This document shows, one piece after another, positions 16,888-25,697 of a stretch of 64,000 nucleotides of DNA. Each line of letters begins with the position of its first letter. The first letter of the stretch is position 1. The notes beneath the pieces were generated by a model. The model did not search any database, had not been told where the DNA came from, and saw only the letters and a program-made list of their open reading frames with translations. Source of the stretch: an uncultured Acetatifactor sp. (GTDB lineage Bacteria; Bacillota; Clostridia; Lachnospirales; Lachnospiraceae); the NCBI GenBank assembly GCA_910589655.1, contig CAJUTJ010000020.1, positions 24,665 to 88,664 of the forward strand, in the 5' to 3' direction. The position numbers were made by a program, and so were the translations under genes.

Positions 16888-17853
16888 TTACCACTTGATT
16901 ACGCAGGCTCCATAGGTGAGACCGGCGCCGAAGCCCGACAATACCAGCGTCATACCCGGAATCAGTTTTCCTTGGCTGTTCAATTCATCCAGCAGAACGG
17001 GAATAGCCGCCGAAGACATATTTCCCACTCTGTCAAGATTTATGGGAAATTTTGATATATCAGCCTTTAATCGTTGGGCAATACTTTCTATAATACGGCG
17101 GTTTGCCTGATGGAGCACAAAGAGATCCACGTCATCCACCGTTATGCCGCTCTTTCCCAACGCTTCTTCAATGCTTGCCGGAACCTGCCGGACCGCAAAG
17201 GAAAAGACCTCCCTTCCGTCCATCCGTACATAGGGCACAAAATCCTTTTCCAGAAACCAGGGATTCTCCAGCTTTCGGCTGCCGCAAGCCAGAACGTTTC
17301 CTTTGCTTCCGTCGGAATGCTGCACAAATCCCATCATTCCTCCCTCCACGCACTGTTCCACCATAACGGCGCCTGCACCGTCCCCAAACAGAATGCAGGT
17401 TCCCCTGTCCGTCCAGTCAATGATTTTGGATAAGACCTCCGTACCTGCAATCAGGGCATTACGATAAATTCCCGCCGTGAGATACGCATAAACCGTATTC
17501 AGCGCAAACAGAAATCCCGAACAGGCTGCATTCAAGTCGAATGCCACGGCATTTCCGGCTCCCAGCATCTTCTGTACCTGACAAGCCGTACAGGGAATCT
17601 CCGTCTCCGGAGAACAGGTAGCCACCAGAAGAAGCTCCACCTCCGATGCTTCTCTCCCGGCATTTTCCAACGCTTTTCTGCAGGCATCCGCCGCCAAATC
17701 CGCCACAGTCTCTCCCGTGGAAATATGTCTGGCGCCGATACCGGTTCTCTCCCGGATCCATTCGTCCGAAGTGTCCACCAGTTTCGTCAGCTCTTCATTT
17801 TCCAGCTTCTTTGTCGGCAAAGCGCTTCCCGTCCCAATTATCTTCATCGACAT
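16888..17853 (-). CDS. fabH: 3-oxoacyl-ACP synthase III
   Basis: 321 residues, normal FabH length. It condenses acyl-CoA with malonyl-ACP to start fatty-acid chains. The catalytic triad is visible: Cys111 (AFDLNAACSGFLFAL), His in LFVLHQANRRII and Asn in NLDRVGNMSSAAIPVLLDEL. The C-terminal GFGAGLTYGACVIKW is typical. It lies 42 bases after accDA and 214 before fabT. In streptococci fabH heads the cluster with fabT, whereas here both are at the far end. Confidence 0.96.
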   Translation of the reverse strand: MSMKIIGTGSALPTKKLENEELTKLVDTSDEWIRERTGIGARHISTGETVADLAADACRKALENAGREASEVELLLVATCSPETEIPCTACQVQKMLGAGNAVAFDLNAACSGFLFALNTVYAYLTAGIYRNALIAGTEVLSKIIDWTDRGTCILFGDGAGAVMVEQCVEGGMMGFVQHSDGSKGNVLACGSRKLENPWFLEKDFVPYVRMDGREVFSFAVRQVPASIEEALGKSGITVDDVDLFVLHQANRRIIESIAQRLKADISKFPINLDRVGNMSSAAIPVLLDELNSQGKLIPGMTLVLSGFGAGLTYGACVIKW

Positions 17854-17895
17854 ACACCTTGTGCTCCTTTATTTTCATTTTACTCCCCAATATCT

Positions 17896-19671
17896 TTAAA
17901 ACTTTCGGAAGCGTTCATAGCGCTGGGCGGCAATCCGGTCGCCGCTCATTCCGCGGTATTTTTCCAAAAATTCTTTTATCTGTTCTTTTAAGTAACCGGC
18001 AATGGCCTCCGCCGTACTGCTGTCTGCGCCGCCGAACTCCGGTATGATCTTTTCAATGACGTGAAGCTGCTTTAAGTCCTGCGCCGTAATCCGCATGACT
18101 TCACTGGCTTCCTTAGCCCTGCCGGAATCCTTCCATAAAATGGAGGCAAAGCCCTCCGGAGACAGAATGGAGTAGGTGGCATTTTCCAGCATCCAAACCT
18201 CATTCCCCAGCCCTGTGGCAAGAGCTCCCCCGCTGCCGCCTTCGCCGATAAAGATGCAGAGTACGGGAACCTTCAGGGCCGCCATCTCTTTGAGGTTGTG
18301 CGCAATGGCTTCCCCCTGACCGCGCTCCTCCGCCTCGATTCCGGGAAATGCACCGGAGGTATTGACGAAGCTGATGATAGGTCTGTGGAATTTTTCTGCC
18401 TGTTTCATCAGGCGCAGCGCCTTGCGGTAGCCTTCCGGCATGGGCATACCATAGTTACGCATCTGGCATTCCTTGATATCCTTGCCCTTGTGGTCTGCTA
18501 TCACCGTCACCGGCTGGCCGTCCAAAAACCCGATGCCGCCTATGATCGCAGGATCATCCCGGAAGCTTCTGTCTCCGTGAGCCTCCACAAAATAATCGAA
18601 AATATGCTCCATATAGTCACAGGCGGAAGCTCTTTCCATACGTCTGGCCGCTTTTACCTTTTCCCACGCGTCCTTGGGATGCACTTTCCAAACCTGTTCC
18701 TTCAGGATTTCACTCAATTCAAAATGGGACTCCGTTCCGGGAGTAAAATCCGCATATTCTTTCTCTTTGCATTGATGCGATTTTATCAGAAAATATATGG
18801 TCTTTTTTAAATTTTCACGTTTTACGATGCCGTCTATAATGCCGTGTTCCTGTAGAAACTCCGCCGTCTGGAATCCCTCCGGCAGTTCCTGACCGATGGT
18901 CTGTTTAATCACCCGGGGACCTGCAAAACCAATCAACGCCCCCGGCTCCGCCATAATCACATCCCCCAGCATCGCAAAGCTTGCGGTCACGCCGCCGGTG
19001 GTAGGATCCGTGAGAATCGTACAATACAGCAGCCCTGCTTCCCCCAGTCTCTGAACGGCTGCGGAAGTCTTCGCCATCTGCATCAGGGACACGATCCCCT
19101 CCTGCATACGTGCTCCGCCGGAGCAGCAGAACAGGAATACGGGCAGCTTTAATTCTACGGCACGTTCCATAGCCGCCGTAATTTTCTCTCCCACCGTATG
19201 CCCCATGCTGGCCATCATAAATCTGGCATCGCAGATACCCAGTACAATGTCCTCGCCGAACACCTTGCAGCGCCCCACTGTGACCGCTTCATCCAGCCCC
19301 GTCTTTTCCCTTGCCTGAGCAAGCTTTTCTTCGTATCCTTCGTAAGCCAGAGGATTCCGGATGGGCAGATCGGTAAACCACGGTTCAAAGGAATGAGGGT
19401 CGGCTACCATTTTAATACGGTTGGGCACTCTCATCCGGAAATAACCGCCGCACTCGTAGCAAATATATTTTTTCTTTACCACTCTGGCTCTATCTAGCAT
19501 TTTCCCGCATTTGGGGCATTTAATCAGATACACATCCGTCTTCTGAGGCTCTGCCTCCGTCTTTTCCTCTTTTTCCGTCTCCGCCTCTGTGTTATCAAAA
19601 TGAATATCATGATAAATCTTGCTGAATTTCTTGGAAAAGAATTCTCTCTGTTTTACCCTGCGCAGTTTCAC
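17896..19671 (-). CDS. accDA: Acetyl-CoA carboxylase carboxyltransferase, beta and alpha subunits fused
   Basis: 591 residues from a GTG with AGGAGG seven bases upstream. Longer frames start inside the upstream repeat and are unlikely. The AccD half (about 1-300) carries the zinc ribbon Cys52-x2-Cys55...Cys71-x2-Cys74 and the carboxyltransferase core (FLFCCSGGARMQEGIVSLMQ). The AccA half (about 315-591) begins at the segment AWEKVKAARRMERASACDYM and contains ISFVNTSGAFPGIEAEERGQ and FIGEGGSGGALATGLGNEVW. The usual short N-terminal AccA helix is missing at the join. Carboxylates acetyl-CoA to malonyl-CoA with AccB and AccC, neither of which is in this window. Confidence 0.94.
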   Translation of the reverse strand: MKLRRVKQREFFSKKFSKIYHDIHFDNTEAETEKEEKTEAEPQKTDVYLIKCPKCGKMLDRARVVKKKYICYECGGYFRMRVPNRIKMVADPHSFEPWFTDLPIRNPLAYEGYEEKLAQAREKTGLDEAVTVGRCKVFGEDIVLGICDARFMMASMGHTVGEKITAAMERAVELKLPVFLFCCSGGARMQEGIVSLMQMAKTSAAVQRLGEAGLLYCTILTDPTTGGVTASFAMLGDVIMAEPGALIGFAGPRVIKQTIGQELPEGFQTAEFLQEHGIIDGIVKRENLKKTIYFLIKSHQCKEKEYADFTPGTESHFELSEILKEQVWKVHPKDAWEKVKAARRMERASACDYMEHIFDYFVEAHGDRSFRDDPAIIGGIGFLDGQPVTVIADHKGKDIKECQMRNYGMPMPEGYRKALRLMKQAEKFHRPIISFVNTSGAFPGIEAEERGQGEAIAHNLKEMAALKVPVLCIFIGEGGSGGALATGLGNEVWMLENATYSILSPEGFASILWKDSGRAKEASEVMRITAQDLKQLHVIEKIIPEFGGADSSTAEAIAGYLKEQIKEFLEKYRGMSGDRIAAQRYERFRKF

Positions 19672-19677
19672 CGTTAT

Positions 19678-19810
19678 GCCTCCTATTCCAGTTCCCCTTT
19701 CCGGGAACTTGTTCCGGTTCGATCCCTTCATTTCCGCCCTTTTTCAGGGAAAAATTTTCGTCTGATACGTCCCGTCGGAAAATTCCTTTCGGATCCTCCA
19801 TTCCGGGAAT
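19678..19810. repeat. Degenerate single copy of the RBS-linked repeat between fabZ and accDA
   Basis: Read on the minus strand it is a hairpin-forming GGAAAATT/AATTTTTCC segment flanked by GGATCGAACCGGAACAAG and GGGAACTGGAATAGGAGG blocks. The last AGGAGG is the Shine-Dalgarno of accDA. Same layout as 12245-12790 and 22560-22808. Confidence 0.65.
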
Positions 19811-20239
19811 TTAGTTGATTGCAAATGTTAATTCGGCCTGTGCCGCCACTTTTCCGTCAACTCTCGCCACAGCCTGCCCGATGCCGATAGGACCCTTGAC
19901 CTTGACGATGGAGGTCTCCAGCTCCAGCACATCTCCGGGCAGCACCTTCCGGCGGAATTTTGACTTATCAATGCCTGCAAAATAGGCCGTGCGTCCTTTA
20001 AACTCCGGCTGCGCCAGCATAGCCACCGCCCCTACCTGTGCAAGCGCCTCCAGAATCAATACTCCCGGCATCACCGGATTGCCCGGAAAGTGTCCTTGAA
20101 AATAAGGTTCGTTTGCACTGACACATTTTTTCCCCACGGCACGTACTCCCGGTTCCAGTTCTTCAATGGTATCAATCAACAAAAAGGGATACCTGTGAGG
20201 AATAATTTCCATAATTTCCTGAGTTGTATAAACCGACAT
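19811..20239 (-). CDS. fabZ: 3-hydroxyacyl-ACP dehydratase
   Basis: 142 residues, a typical hot-dog-fold FabZ. His50 in QGHFPGNPVMPGVLILEALA and Glu64 in the same segment are the catalytic pair. HRYPFLLIDTIEELEPG near the N-terminus is also conserved. Dehydrates 3-hydroxyacyl-ACP to trans-2-enoyl-ACP. It follows fabF by 27 bases; accB, which often sits between these two, is absent. Confidence 0.97.
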   Translation of the reverse strand: MSVYTTQEIMEIIPHRYPFLLIDTIEELEPGVRAVGKKCVSANEPYFQGHFPGNPVMPGVLILEALAQVGAVAMLAQPEFKGRTAYFAGIDKSKFRRKVLPGDVLELETSIVKVKGPIGIGQAVARVDGKVAAQAELTFAIN

Positions 20240-20266
20240 TTGACCGCTTCCTTTCCGAATGACCGC

Positions 20267-21499
20267 TTATAAATATTTTCCCAGCAGTATACTTGCGTTA
20301 TGACCGCCGAAACCGAGGGAATTGCTGAGGGCATAGGGCACTTCCTCAAAAGAGGCATCCCTACAATAATTTAAATCCAATTCTTCTTCCGTCTCTCTTA
20401 ACCCCACTGTCTTGTGGATAAAACCTTCCTGAATTTCTTTTACGCAGGTTACACATTCCAATGCACCTGCGGCTCCCAGAAGATGTCCCACCATGGATTT
20501 TGTGGAATTAATCTTTAAAGCCTTTGCATGATCTCCGAAGGCAAGCTTAATGGCTCTGGTCTCAAAGAGATCGTTGTGGTGGGTAGCGGTTCCGTGCGCG
20601 TTGATATAGGTCAGTTCCTCAGGCGACACGCCCCCGTCCTTCAATGCATTCAGCATCGCTTTTGCCGCACCGGAGCCGTCTTCCGCAGGAGAAGTAATGT
20701 GATAAGCATCGGAAGAACAGCCATACCCCAGCACTTCGGCGTAAATCTTTGCCCCTCTCTTCTTTGCATGTTCCAATTCTTCCAGCACCACAACGGCCGC
20801 GCCCTCTCCCATGACAAATCCGCTTCTGTCTTTGTCAAAAGGAACGGAGCATCTCTCAGGTTCCTGACAGGTAGAAAGAGCCGTAAGGGAAGTAAATCCT
20901 GCAATGCCAACAGGACAGACAGCGCCTTCCGTTCCGCCTGCCACCATCACATCCGCATCACCGTATTGAATGGTGCGGAAGGCTTCCCCGATGGAATGCG
21001 TACCGGTAGCACATGCAGTCACCACGTCAATACTTTTGCCCTTTAACCCAAATGCAATACTGACATTGCCCGCCGCCATGTTGGATATCATCAGGGGAAC
21101 CAGCATGGGGCCTACCTTGGAGGGGCCTTTTTCCATCAGTCTGCCATGTTCTCTTTCCAATGCCTGAAGGCTGCCCACGCCGCTGCCTATGGCGCATCCC
21201 ACCATGTAAGGGTCTTCCTGATCCATTTGTATACCGGAGTCCTCCATGGCCTCCTTGGAAGCCGCAATGGCATACTGGCAGAATAACTCCATACGCCGCG
21301 CCGACTTTTTATCCATATAGTCCTCAGGATTAAAATTCTTGACTTCTGCCGCCAGTTTACACTTGTACTCAGCCGTGTCAAAATGTGTAATGGGTGCAAA
21401 ACCGATTTTTTCCTGCTTTACACTCTCCCAAAAGCTCTCCACACTGTTTCCGATAGGAGTGATGGCTCCCATTCCTGTCACAACAACTCGTCTCTTCAT
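20267..21499 (-). CDS. fabF: 3-oxoacyl-ACP synthase II
   Basis: 410 residues. Elongating condensing enzyme with Cys163 (IDVVTACATGTHSIGEAFR) and two catalytic His (INAHGTATHHNDLFE and STKSMVGHLLGAAGALE), plus the C-terminal SNSLGFGGHNASILLGKY. Extends acyl-ACP with malonyl-ACP. A 313-bp repeat-bearing gap separates it from fabG upstream. Confidence 0.97.
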   Translation of the reverse strand: MKRRVVVTGMGAITPIGNSVESFWESVKQEKIGFAPITHFDTAEYKCKLAAEVKNFNPEDYMDKKSARRMELFCQYAIAASKEAMEDSGIQMDQEDPYMVGCAIGSGVGSLQALEREHGRLMEKGPSKVGPMLVPLMISNMAAGNVSIAFGLKGKSIDVVTACATGTHSIGEAFRTIQYGDADVMVAGGTEGAVCPVGIAGFTSLTALSTCQEPERCSVPFDKDRSGFVMGEGAAVVVLEELEHAKKRGAKIYAEVLGYGCSSDAYHITSPAEDGSGAAKAMLNALKDGGVSPEELTYINAHGTATHHNDLFETRAIKLAFGDHAKALKINSTKSMVGHLLGAAGALECVTCVKEIQEGFIHKTVGLRETEEELDLNYCRDASFEEVPYALSNSLGFGGHNASILLGKYL

Positions 21500-21812
21500 A
21501 TTATTCTTACACCCATCTGTGCGCTGCCCCGCGCACTCAAATCAATGGTTGAATACGCATTTTTATTCAACCTTCCAGACATGCCGCCATCGGCGGCACA
21601 AACAATCAATGAATCGGTGCAAGTCTTTCACACTTACGTCCTATCGATCTTCATAACAATAGAATTCTTTCTTCAAAATTCCATTGCATTAAAGTGTCTG
21701 TTTCAGGCTTCCTGCCAGACAGCGGCAGTCTATGCCGTCATGGGCCGTTTAGAGCGCCGGAGCAATATCATTTTTGCCCGATGACACGCCTGAAAACAGA
21801 TTGAAGATGTTT
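21500..21812. repeat. 313-bp gap between fabG and fabF carrying a dispersed hairpin repeat
   Basis: At 21580-21622 lies CATGCCGCCATCGGCGGCAC followed by AAACAATCAATGAATCGGTG, one of at least five copies in the window (33443, 35443, 37101, 48830). Its core forms a TGCCGC-catc-GGCGGCA-type hairpin. Other hairpins here are GTTGAATA with TTATTCAAC (about 21548-21571) and GTGCGC with GCGCAC. No gene is seen. Confidence 0.6.
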
Positions 21813-22553
21813 TTATATACAGAGTCCGCCATCCACGCAAAAGACCTGTCCGGTAATATAATCTCCTCTTTTTCCCGCCAGAAACAGCACCGTCTCTGCA
21901 ATATCTTCCACGCTGCCCATCCTGCCCAAGGGGATGGTTTTTACCGCATCTTCCTTTACTTTATCCGACAATGCCTGTGTCATCTCGGTATCCACAAAAC
22001 CGGGAGCCACGGCATTGACGCAGATTCCGCGGCTTGCAAGCTCCCTTGCCACGCTTTTGGTCAGACCGATAAGTCCGGCCTTGGAAGCGGAATAGTTCGC
22101 CTGTCCTGCATTTCCCAGAATACCGGATACGGATGAAATATTAATTATTTTTCCGCTCTTCTGTTTTAACAGCTGTCTGGAAAGATGCCTGATCGTATTA
22201 AAAGCTCCCTTCAGATTCGTGTCCAGCACCTGATCATAGTCCGCCTCAGACATCCGCATAATCAATCCGTCACGGGTCACTCCCGCATTGTTCACCAAAA
22301 TATCAATATGGAAATGCTTTGCAACCGCTTCCTCTATCATTTTCCCGCAGGCTTCAAAATCGGACACGTCGCAGCCCACAGCTTCCGCGCTGCCGCCTTC
22401 CTGTTCGATCTGTGCCACCACCTCAAGGGCACGCTCTCTGGAGCCGTTATAGTTTACCAGCACCAACGCTCCCTCTCTGGCAAGAGCGCAGGCAATGGCA
22501 CGCCCGATTCCTCTGCTCCCGCCGGTTACCAATGCAACCTTACCTGTAAGCAT
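21813..22553 (-). CDS. fabG: 3-oxoacyl-ACP reductase
   Basis: 246 residues, a short-chain dehydrogenase. NADPH-binding ALVTGGSRGIGRAIACALAR, NNAGVTRDG, catalytic Ser (ISSVSGILGN) and the YSASKAG Tyr-x3-Lys pair are present. Reduces 3-oxoacyl-ACP. The ATG follows AAGGAGAGAAA, which directly continues the GGAACCGGAAT block of the upstream repeat. Confidence 0.97.
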   Translation of the reverse strand: MLTGKVALVTGGSRGIGRAIACALAREGALVLVNYNGSRERALEVVAQIEQEGGSAEAVGCDVSDFEACGKMIEEAVAKHFHIDILVNNAGVTRDGLIMRMSEADYDQVLDTNLKGAFNTIRHLSRQLLKQKSGKIINISSVSGILGNAGQANYSASKAGLIGLTKSVARELASRGICVNAVAPGFVDTEMTQALSDKVKEDAVKTIPLGRMGSVEDIAETVLFLAGKRGDYITGQVFCVDGGLCI

Positions 22554-22559
22554 TTTCTC

Positions 22560-22808
22560 TCCTTATTCCGGTTCCGTCCCCTCATTCCGATGCCCCTTTT
22601 TCAGGAAGGGATGTTCACACGCTGGCGCGTCTGAAATCCCTTCCGGGCATCTCCTTTTCGGGACTGTTTTCCGGTTCCATCCCTTTTATTCCGGTTCCGT
22701 CCCTTTTATTCCGATGCCCCTTTTTCGGGAAGGGATGTTCACACGCTGGCGCGTCTGAAATCCCTTCCGGGCATCTCCTTTTCGGGACTGTTTTCCGGTT
22801 CCGTCTCT
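22560..22808. repeat. Two tandem 124-bp repeats between fabD and fabG
   Basis: The motif GATGCCCCTTTTTC recurs at 22589 and 22713, a 124-bp period. Each unit has the hairpin GGAAGGGATGTTCACACGC with CGCGTCTGAAATCCCTTCC. The units are separated by TTCCGGTTCCGTCCC blocks, and the array ends on the minus strand in GGAACCGGAATAAGGAG, the fabG ribosome-binding site. Confidence 0.85.
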
Positions 22809-23729
22809 TTATTTCAATGTTTCCCGCAATTTTTGTAAATCTGCCACGGTCTCTACGTTTATCGCTTTGACGTTCCGGTCCGTCTTGCGCAGGAATCCTG
22901 TCAATGTCTTTCCCGGTCCGATTTCTATGAAAGTATCTACACCGTCGGCAATCATTTGCAGCATACTTTCGCGCCATCTCACCGTTCCGGAAACCTGTCT
23001 CGCCAACAGTTCTTTCACTCCGGAAGCTTCCGTCACGGGCGCTGCTTCCACATTGCAAAAATAAGGAATCACAGGGTCATGTACCTCCACGGCCGCAAGC
23101 TCTGCCGCAAGCTTTTCCCCGGCTCCCTTTAACAATGCGGAATGAAAAGGCCCGCTGACCTTCAAGGGCACACAGCGCTTGGCGCCTGCTTCGGTAAGCT
23201 TCTCCGAAGCCTTCTGCACCGCGGCTTCCTGACCTGTAATAACGATCTGTCCGGGACAGTTGTCGTTGGCAATGGATACGATTCCTTCCGTCTCCTCACA
23301 GACTTCGCGGATAGTGTCCGCATCCAGTCCCAATACCGCCGTCATAGCGCCGCCGACAGGATATGCTTCCTGCATGAAGATACCTCTGCTCCGGATCAGC
23401 CGGAACAAATCCTCCAATTCCATCACTTTTGCCGCTGCCAATGCGCCGTACTCTCCAAGGCTCAATCCCGCACATACATCCGCTTTGATCCCTTGCTCTT
23501 CCAGCACCTTCAGAATCGCCGTCTCACAGGTGAGCATGGCGATCTGGGTATATTCCGTAATATTTAATCTATCGTTTTCCGTAAAGCAAAGCTCCGCTAT
23601 ATCCAGCCCCGTAGCCTTCGATGCCAGATCAAATACCTTCCTTGCCGTTTCATATGTGTCATAAAATTCTTTGCCCATACCCGTATACTGGGCTCCCTGT
23701 CCGGGAAAAAGAAACGCTGTCTTTCCCAT
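22809..23729 (-). CDS. fabD: Malonyl-CoA:ACP transacylase
   Basis: 306 residues from the ATG with GGAGG six bases upstream. It opens MGKTAFLFPGQGAQYTGMGK. The nucleophile Ser90 is in the GLSLGEYGAL elbow, and the catalytic His is in KVSGPFHSALLKGAGEKLA. Transfers malonate to ACP. It follows fabK by 24 bases. Confidence 0.96.
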   Translation of the reverse strand: MGKTAFLFPGQGAQYTGMGKEFYDTYETARKVFDLASKATGLDIAELCFTENDRLNITEYTQIAMLTCETAILKVLEEQGIKADVCAGLSLGEYGALAAAKVMELEDLFRLIRSRGIFMQEAYPVGGAMTAVLGLDADTIREVCEETEGIVSIANDNCPGQIVITGQEAAVQKASEKLTEAGAKRCVPLKVSGPFHSALLKGAGEKLAAELAAVEVHDPVIPYFCNVEAAPVTEASGVKELLARQVSGTVRWRESMLQMIADGVDTFIEIGPGKTLTGFLRKTDRNVKAINVETVADLQKLRETLK

Positions 23730-23753
23730 GTTCAGCCTCCGTATTGTTCTCAA

Positions 23754-24689
23754 TCAGCTTCTGCAGCGTGTTTGAAAAATGTTTTCCGCCTGTTCCATGA
23801 TTTCCTGTATCATTTCCGCACAAGTCTGCTCTTTGCTCACAAGACCTGCAATCTGTCCCGCCATCAATGTGCCGTTCACGGTATCTCCCTCCACAACGGC
23901 CTTTCGCAATGCGCCTAAAGTCAGCTGCTCCAGTTCCTCGAAAGGAGCTCCCGCTTTCTCCAGCTTCAAATACTCTCTCGTCATGCTGTTGCGAAGCTGG
24001 CGCACCGGGTGCCCATGGCTCATGCCGGTTACCTCGGAATCGATATCTCTGGCGGCAATGATCTTCTGCTTATAATTCTCATGCACGATGGATTCCTTTG
24101 CCACAATAAAGCGAGTGCCCAGCTGTACTGCCTCAGCGCCCAGCATCACAGCCGCCGCAAAGCCCCTGCCGTCGGCGATTCCACCCGCAGCAATCACCGG
24201 GATTTTCACGGCATCCACCACCTGAGGCACTAAAGTCATAGTGGTAGCGGAACCGATATGTCCGCCGGACTCCGTTCCCTCGGCTACCACGGCATCGGCT
24301 CCGGCGCGCTCCATCATCTTTGCCATAGCCACACTGGCAACCACAGGAATCACTTTCACGCCTGCGTCCTTCCATGCCGCCATATACTTGCCGGGATTTC
24401 CCGCACCGGTGGTAACCACCTTCACGCCTTCTTCCACCACTACCTTTGCAATCTCGTCAGCCTCGGGATTCATCAACATAATGTTTACGCCGAAGGGCTT
24501 TTGGGTCAGCTCTTTCGTCTTTCGGATCTGCTCCCGCACAAAGGATGCAGGAGCGCCGCCCGCACCGATGAGACCGATACCGCCGGCTTCGGAGACGGCT
24601 GCTGCCAAGTGGTATTCCGCCACCCACGCCATTCCCCCCTGTATAATAGGATATTGGATTCCCAGAAGTTCCGTAATTCTAGTTTTCAT
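23754..24689 (-). CDS. fabK: Enoyl-ACP reductase II (FMN-dependent)
   Basis: 311 residues. The start chosen is MKTRITELLGIQYPIIQGGM, preceded by GAGAGGAAGT; longer frames lack such a site. TIM-barrel NPD-like flavoprotein with IQGGMAWVAEYHLAAAVSEA, GGIGLIGAG, EGTESGGHIG and PVIAAGGIADGRGFAAAVML (FMN phosphate site). FabK replaces FabI in many Firmicutes for the last step of elongation. Located directly after acpP, as in streptococcal and clostridial fab clusters. Confidence 0.95.
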   Translation of the reverse strand: MKTRITELLGIQYPIIQGGMAWVAEYHLAAAVSEAGGIGLIGAGGAPASFVREQIRKTKELTQKPFGVNIMLMNPEADEIAKVVVEEGVKVVTTGAGNPGKYMAAWKDAGVKVIPVVASVAMAKMMERAGADAVVAEGTESGGHIGSATTMTLVPQVVDAVKIPVIAAGGIADGRGFAAAVMLGAEAVQLGTRFIVAKESIVHENYKQKIIAARDIDSEVTGMSHGHPVRQLRNSMTREYLKLEKAGAPFEELEQLTLGALRKAVVEGDTVNGTLMAGQIAGLVSKEQTCAEMIQEIMEQAENIFQTRCRS

Positions 24690-24734
24690 ACTTCCTCTCA
24701 TTCTGCCCCACATATGGCACAAACAAAGTTCTCC

Positions 24735-24965
24735 TTACTCTACGCCCTTATCTCTCAGATAATTCAGCACATCGCCCACTGTGTTCAGCTGCTCAAGCTC
24801 CTCGGAAGGAATCTCGATTCCGAACTCATCCTCCAAAGCCATCACCAATTCAAACAAATCAAGGGAGTCTGCGTTTAAATCATCCTTAAAGCTGGTATCT
24901 TCCGTAATTTCCATGCCTTCCGCATTTAATTTCTCCTCGATAACTTCCTTTACTTTTTCAAACAT
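24735..24965 (-). CDS. acpP: Acyl carrier protein
   Basis: 76 residues, acidic, four-helix ACP. The phosphopantetheine site is Ser34 in LNADSLDLFELVMALEDEF. AAGGAGAAA precedes the start. First gene of the fab cluster, 110 bases downstream of a consensus promoter overlaid by three FabT-type boxes. Confidence 0.97.
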   Translation of the reverse strand: MFEKVKEVIEEKLNAEGMEITEDTSFKDDLNADSLDLFELVMALEDEFGIEIPSEELEQLNTVGDVLNYLRDKGVE

Positions 24966-25021
24966 ATCATTTTCTCCTTTTCTATTCCGCTCTTTATGGT
25001 TTTCTTTACCACTTCATATAG

Positions 25022-25066
25022 TTTGAAAGTCAATTTGTTTGATAGTCAAACTATTTGAGTCTCAAA
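25022..25066. promoter_or_regulatory. Three FabT-type operators with exact 16-bp spacing
   Basis: The palindromes TTTGAaagTCAAt (25022-25034), TTTGAtagTCAAA (25038-25050) and TTTGAgtcTCAAA (25054-25066) each begin 16 bp after the one before. They match the TTTGA-N3-TCAAA core bound by FabT. They lie just downstream of the -10 element, at roughly +3 to +47, where bound repressor would block initiation or early elongation. Confidence 0.82.
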
Positions 25067-25075
25067 CTATTTGCT

Positions 25076-25104
25076 ATAGTACATCCGCCGGATGCCGTTG
25101 TCAA
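25076..25104 (-). promoter_or_regulatory. Promoter of the fatty-acid synthesis cluster
   Basis: On the minus strand, -35 TTGACA (25099-25104) and -10 TACTAT (25076-25081) are 17 bp apart. No other strong promoter is evident before fabT, so acpP through fabH may form one long operon. Confidence 0.85.
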
Positions 25105-25697
25105 GTACTTTTTCTTATTCCGAAAATCCCTTGCGGCATCACTGCTGCTCTCCCCGATTACCGAAAAGGAAAAAGGCGAAAGGAAGACCCTGTTCGACTC
25201 TTGTATCCTGCTGCCGGATGTGCTATAGTGAAAAAAGGGAAAACCATAGAAGAGCCAGCGTCAGCCGTCACTATGACGGCTGTGGCGGCTGTATTCGTTT
25301 TCCTTTAAAATTGCACGGTACAATCCGATCAAAGCAACAATGAGTATTCCTGTCTGAATATTCCTATCTGAACAAAGTCAGAGTTGTAATCATTATTGAC
25401 AGCACCCTCCTTTTTATGTCTTTCCCATAACAAAGCTGATTTTTATCGGAGATGAAAAAAGACGGAAGAACGGCAATTGATGCTAAATGCAAATTTATTT
25501 GGATGCGGGCTCGCTTGAAAGAGCATTTTTGAACTTGGGAGCCGCCAAACACCGAAAAGCAGCCGCTTTTCATGGAAAAACAAGCGGAATAGAGGTGTTT
25601 TGAGATTGCGGGAGCATGCAATGCGAAGCAATCCGTGGTATCAGCATCACTAAAAACGTATAATACATTTATTCATTACAATCTAAAGGAGAAAAGC
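25105..25697. other. Divergent intergenic region between the fab promoter and the GH28 gene
   Basis: About 590 bp with no supported gene. A hairpin CAGCCGTCA-CTA-TGACGGCTG lies at 25262-25282. A TATAAT at 25659-25664 may be the -10 of the GH28 gene, but no good -35 is present, so an activator may be needed. An open frame on the minus strand (25364-25621) has no ribosome-binding site and reads like noise. Confidence 0.4.

Noticed and set aside
24966..25104. Riboswitch upstream of acpP
   Set aside because: The short leader is explained by three FabT-type boxes; no aptamer-like structure is apparent.
25364..25621. 85-aa frame on the minus strand upstream of the GH28 gene
   Set aside because: No ribosome-binding site and no recognisable or compositionally convincing protein.
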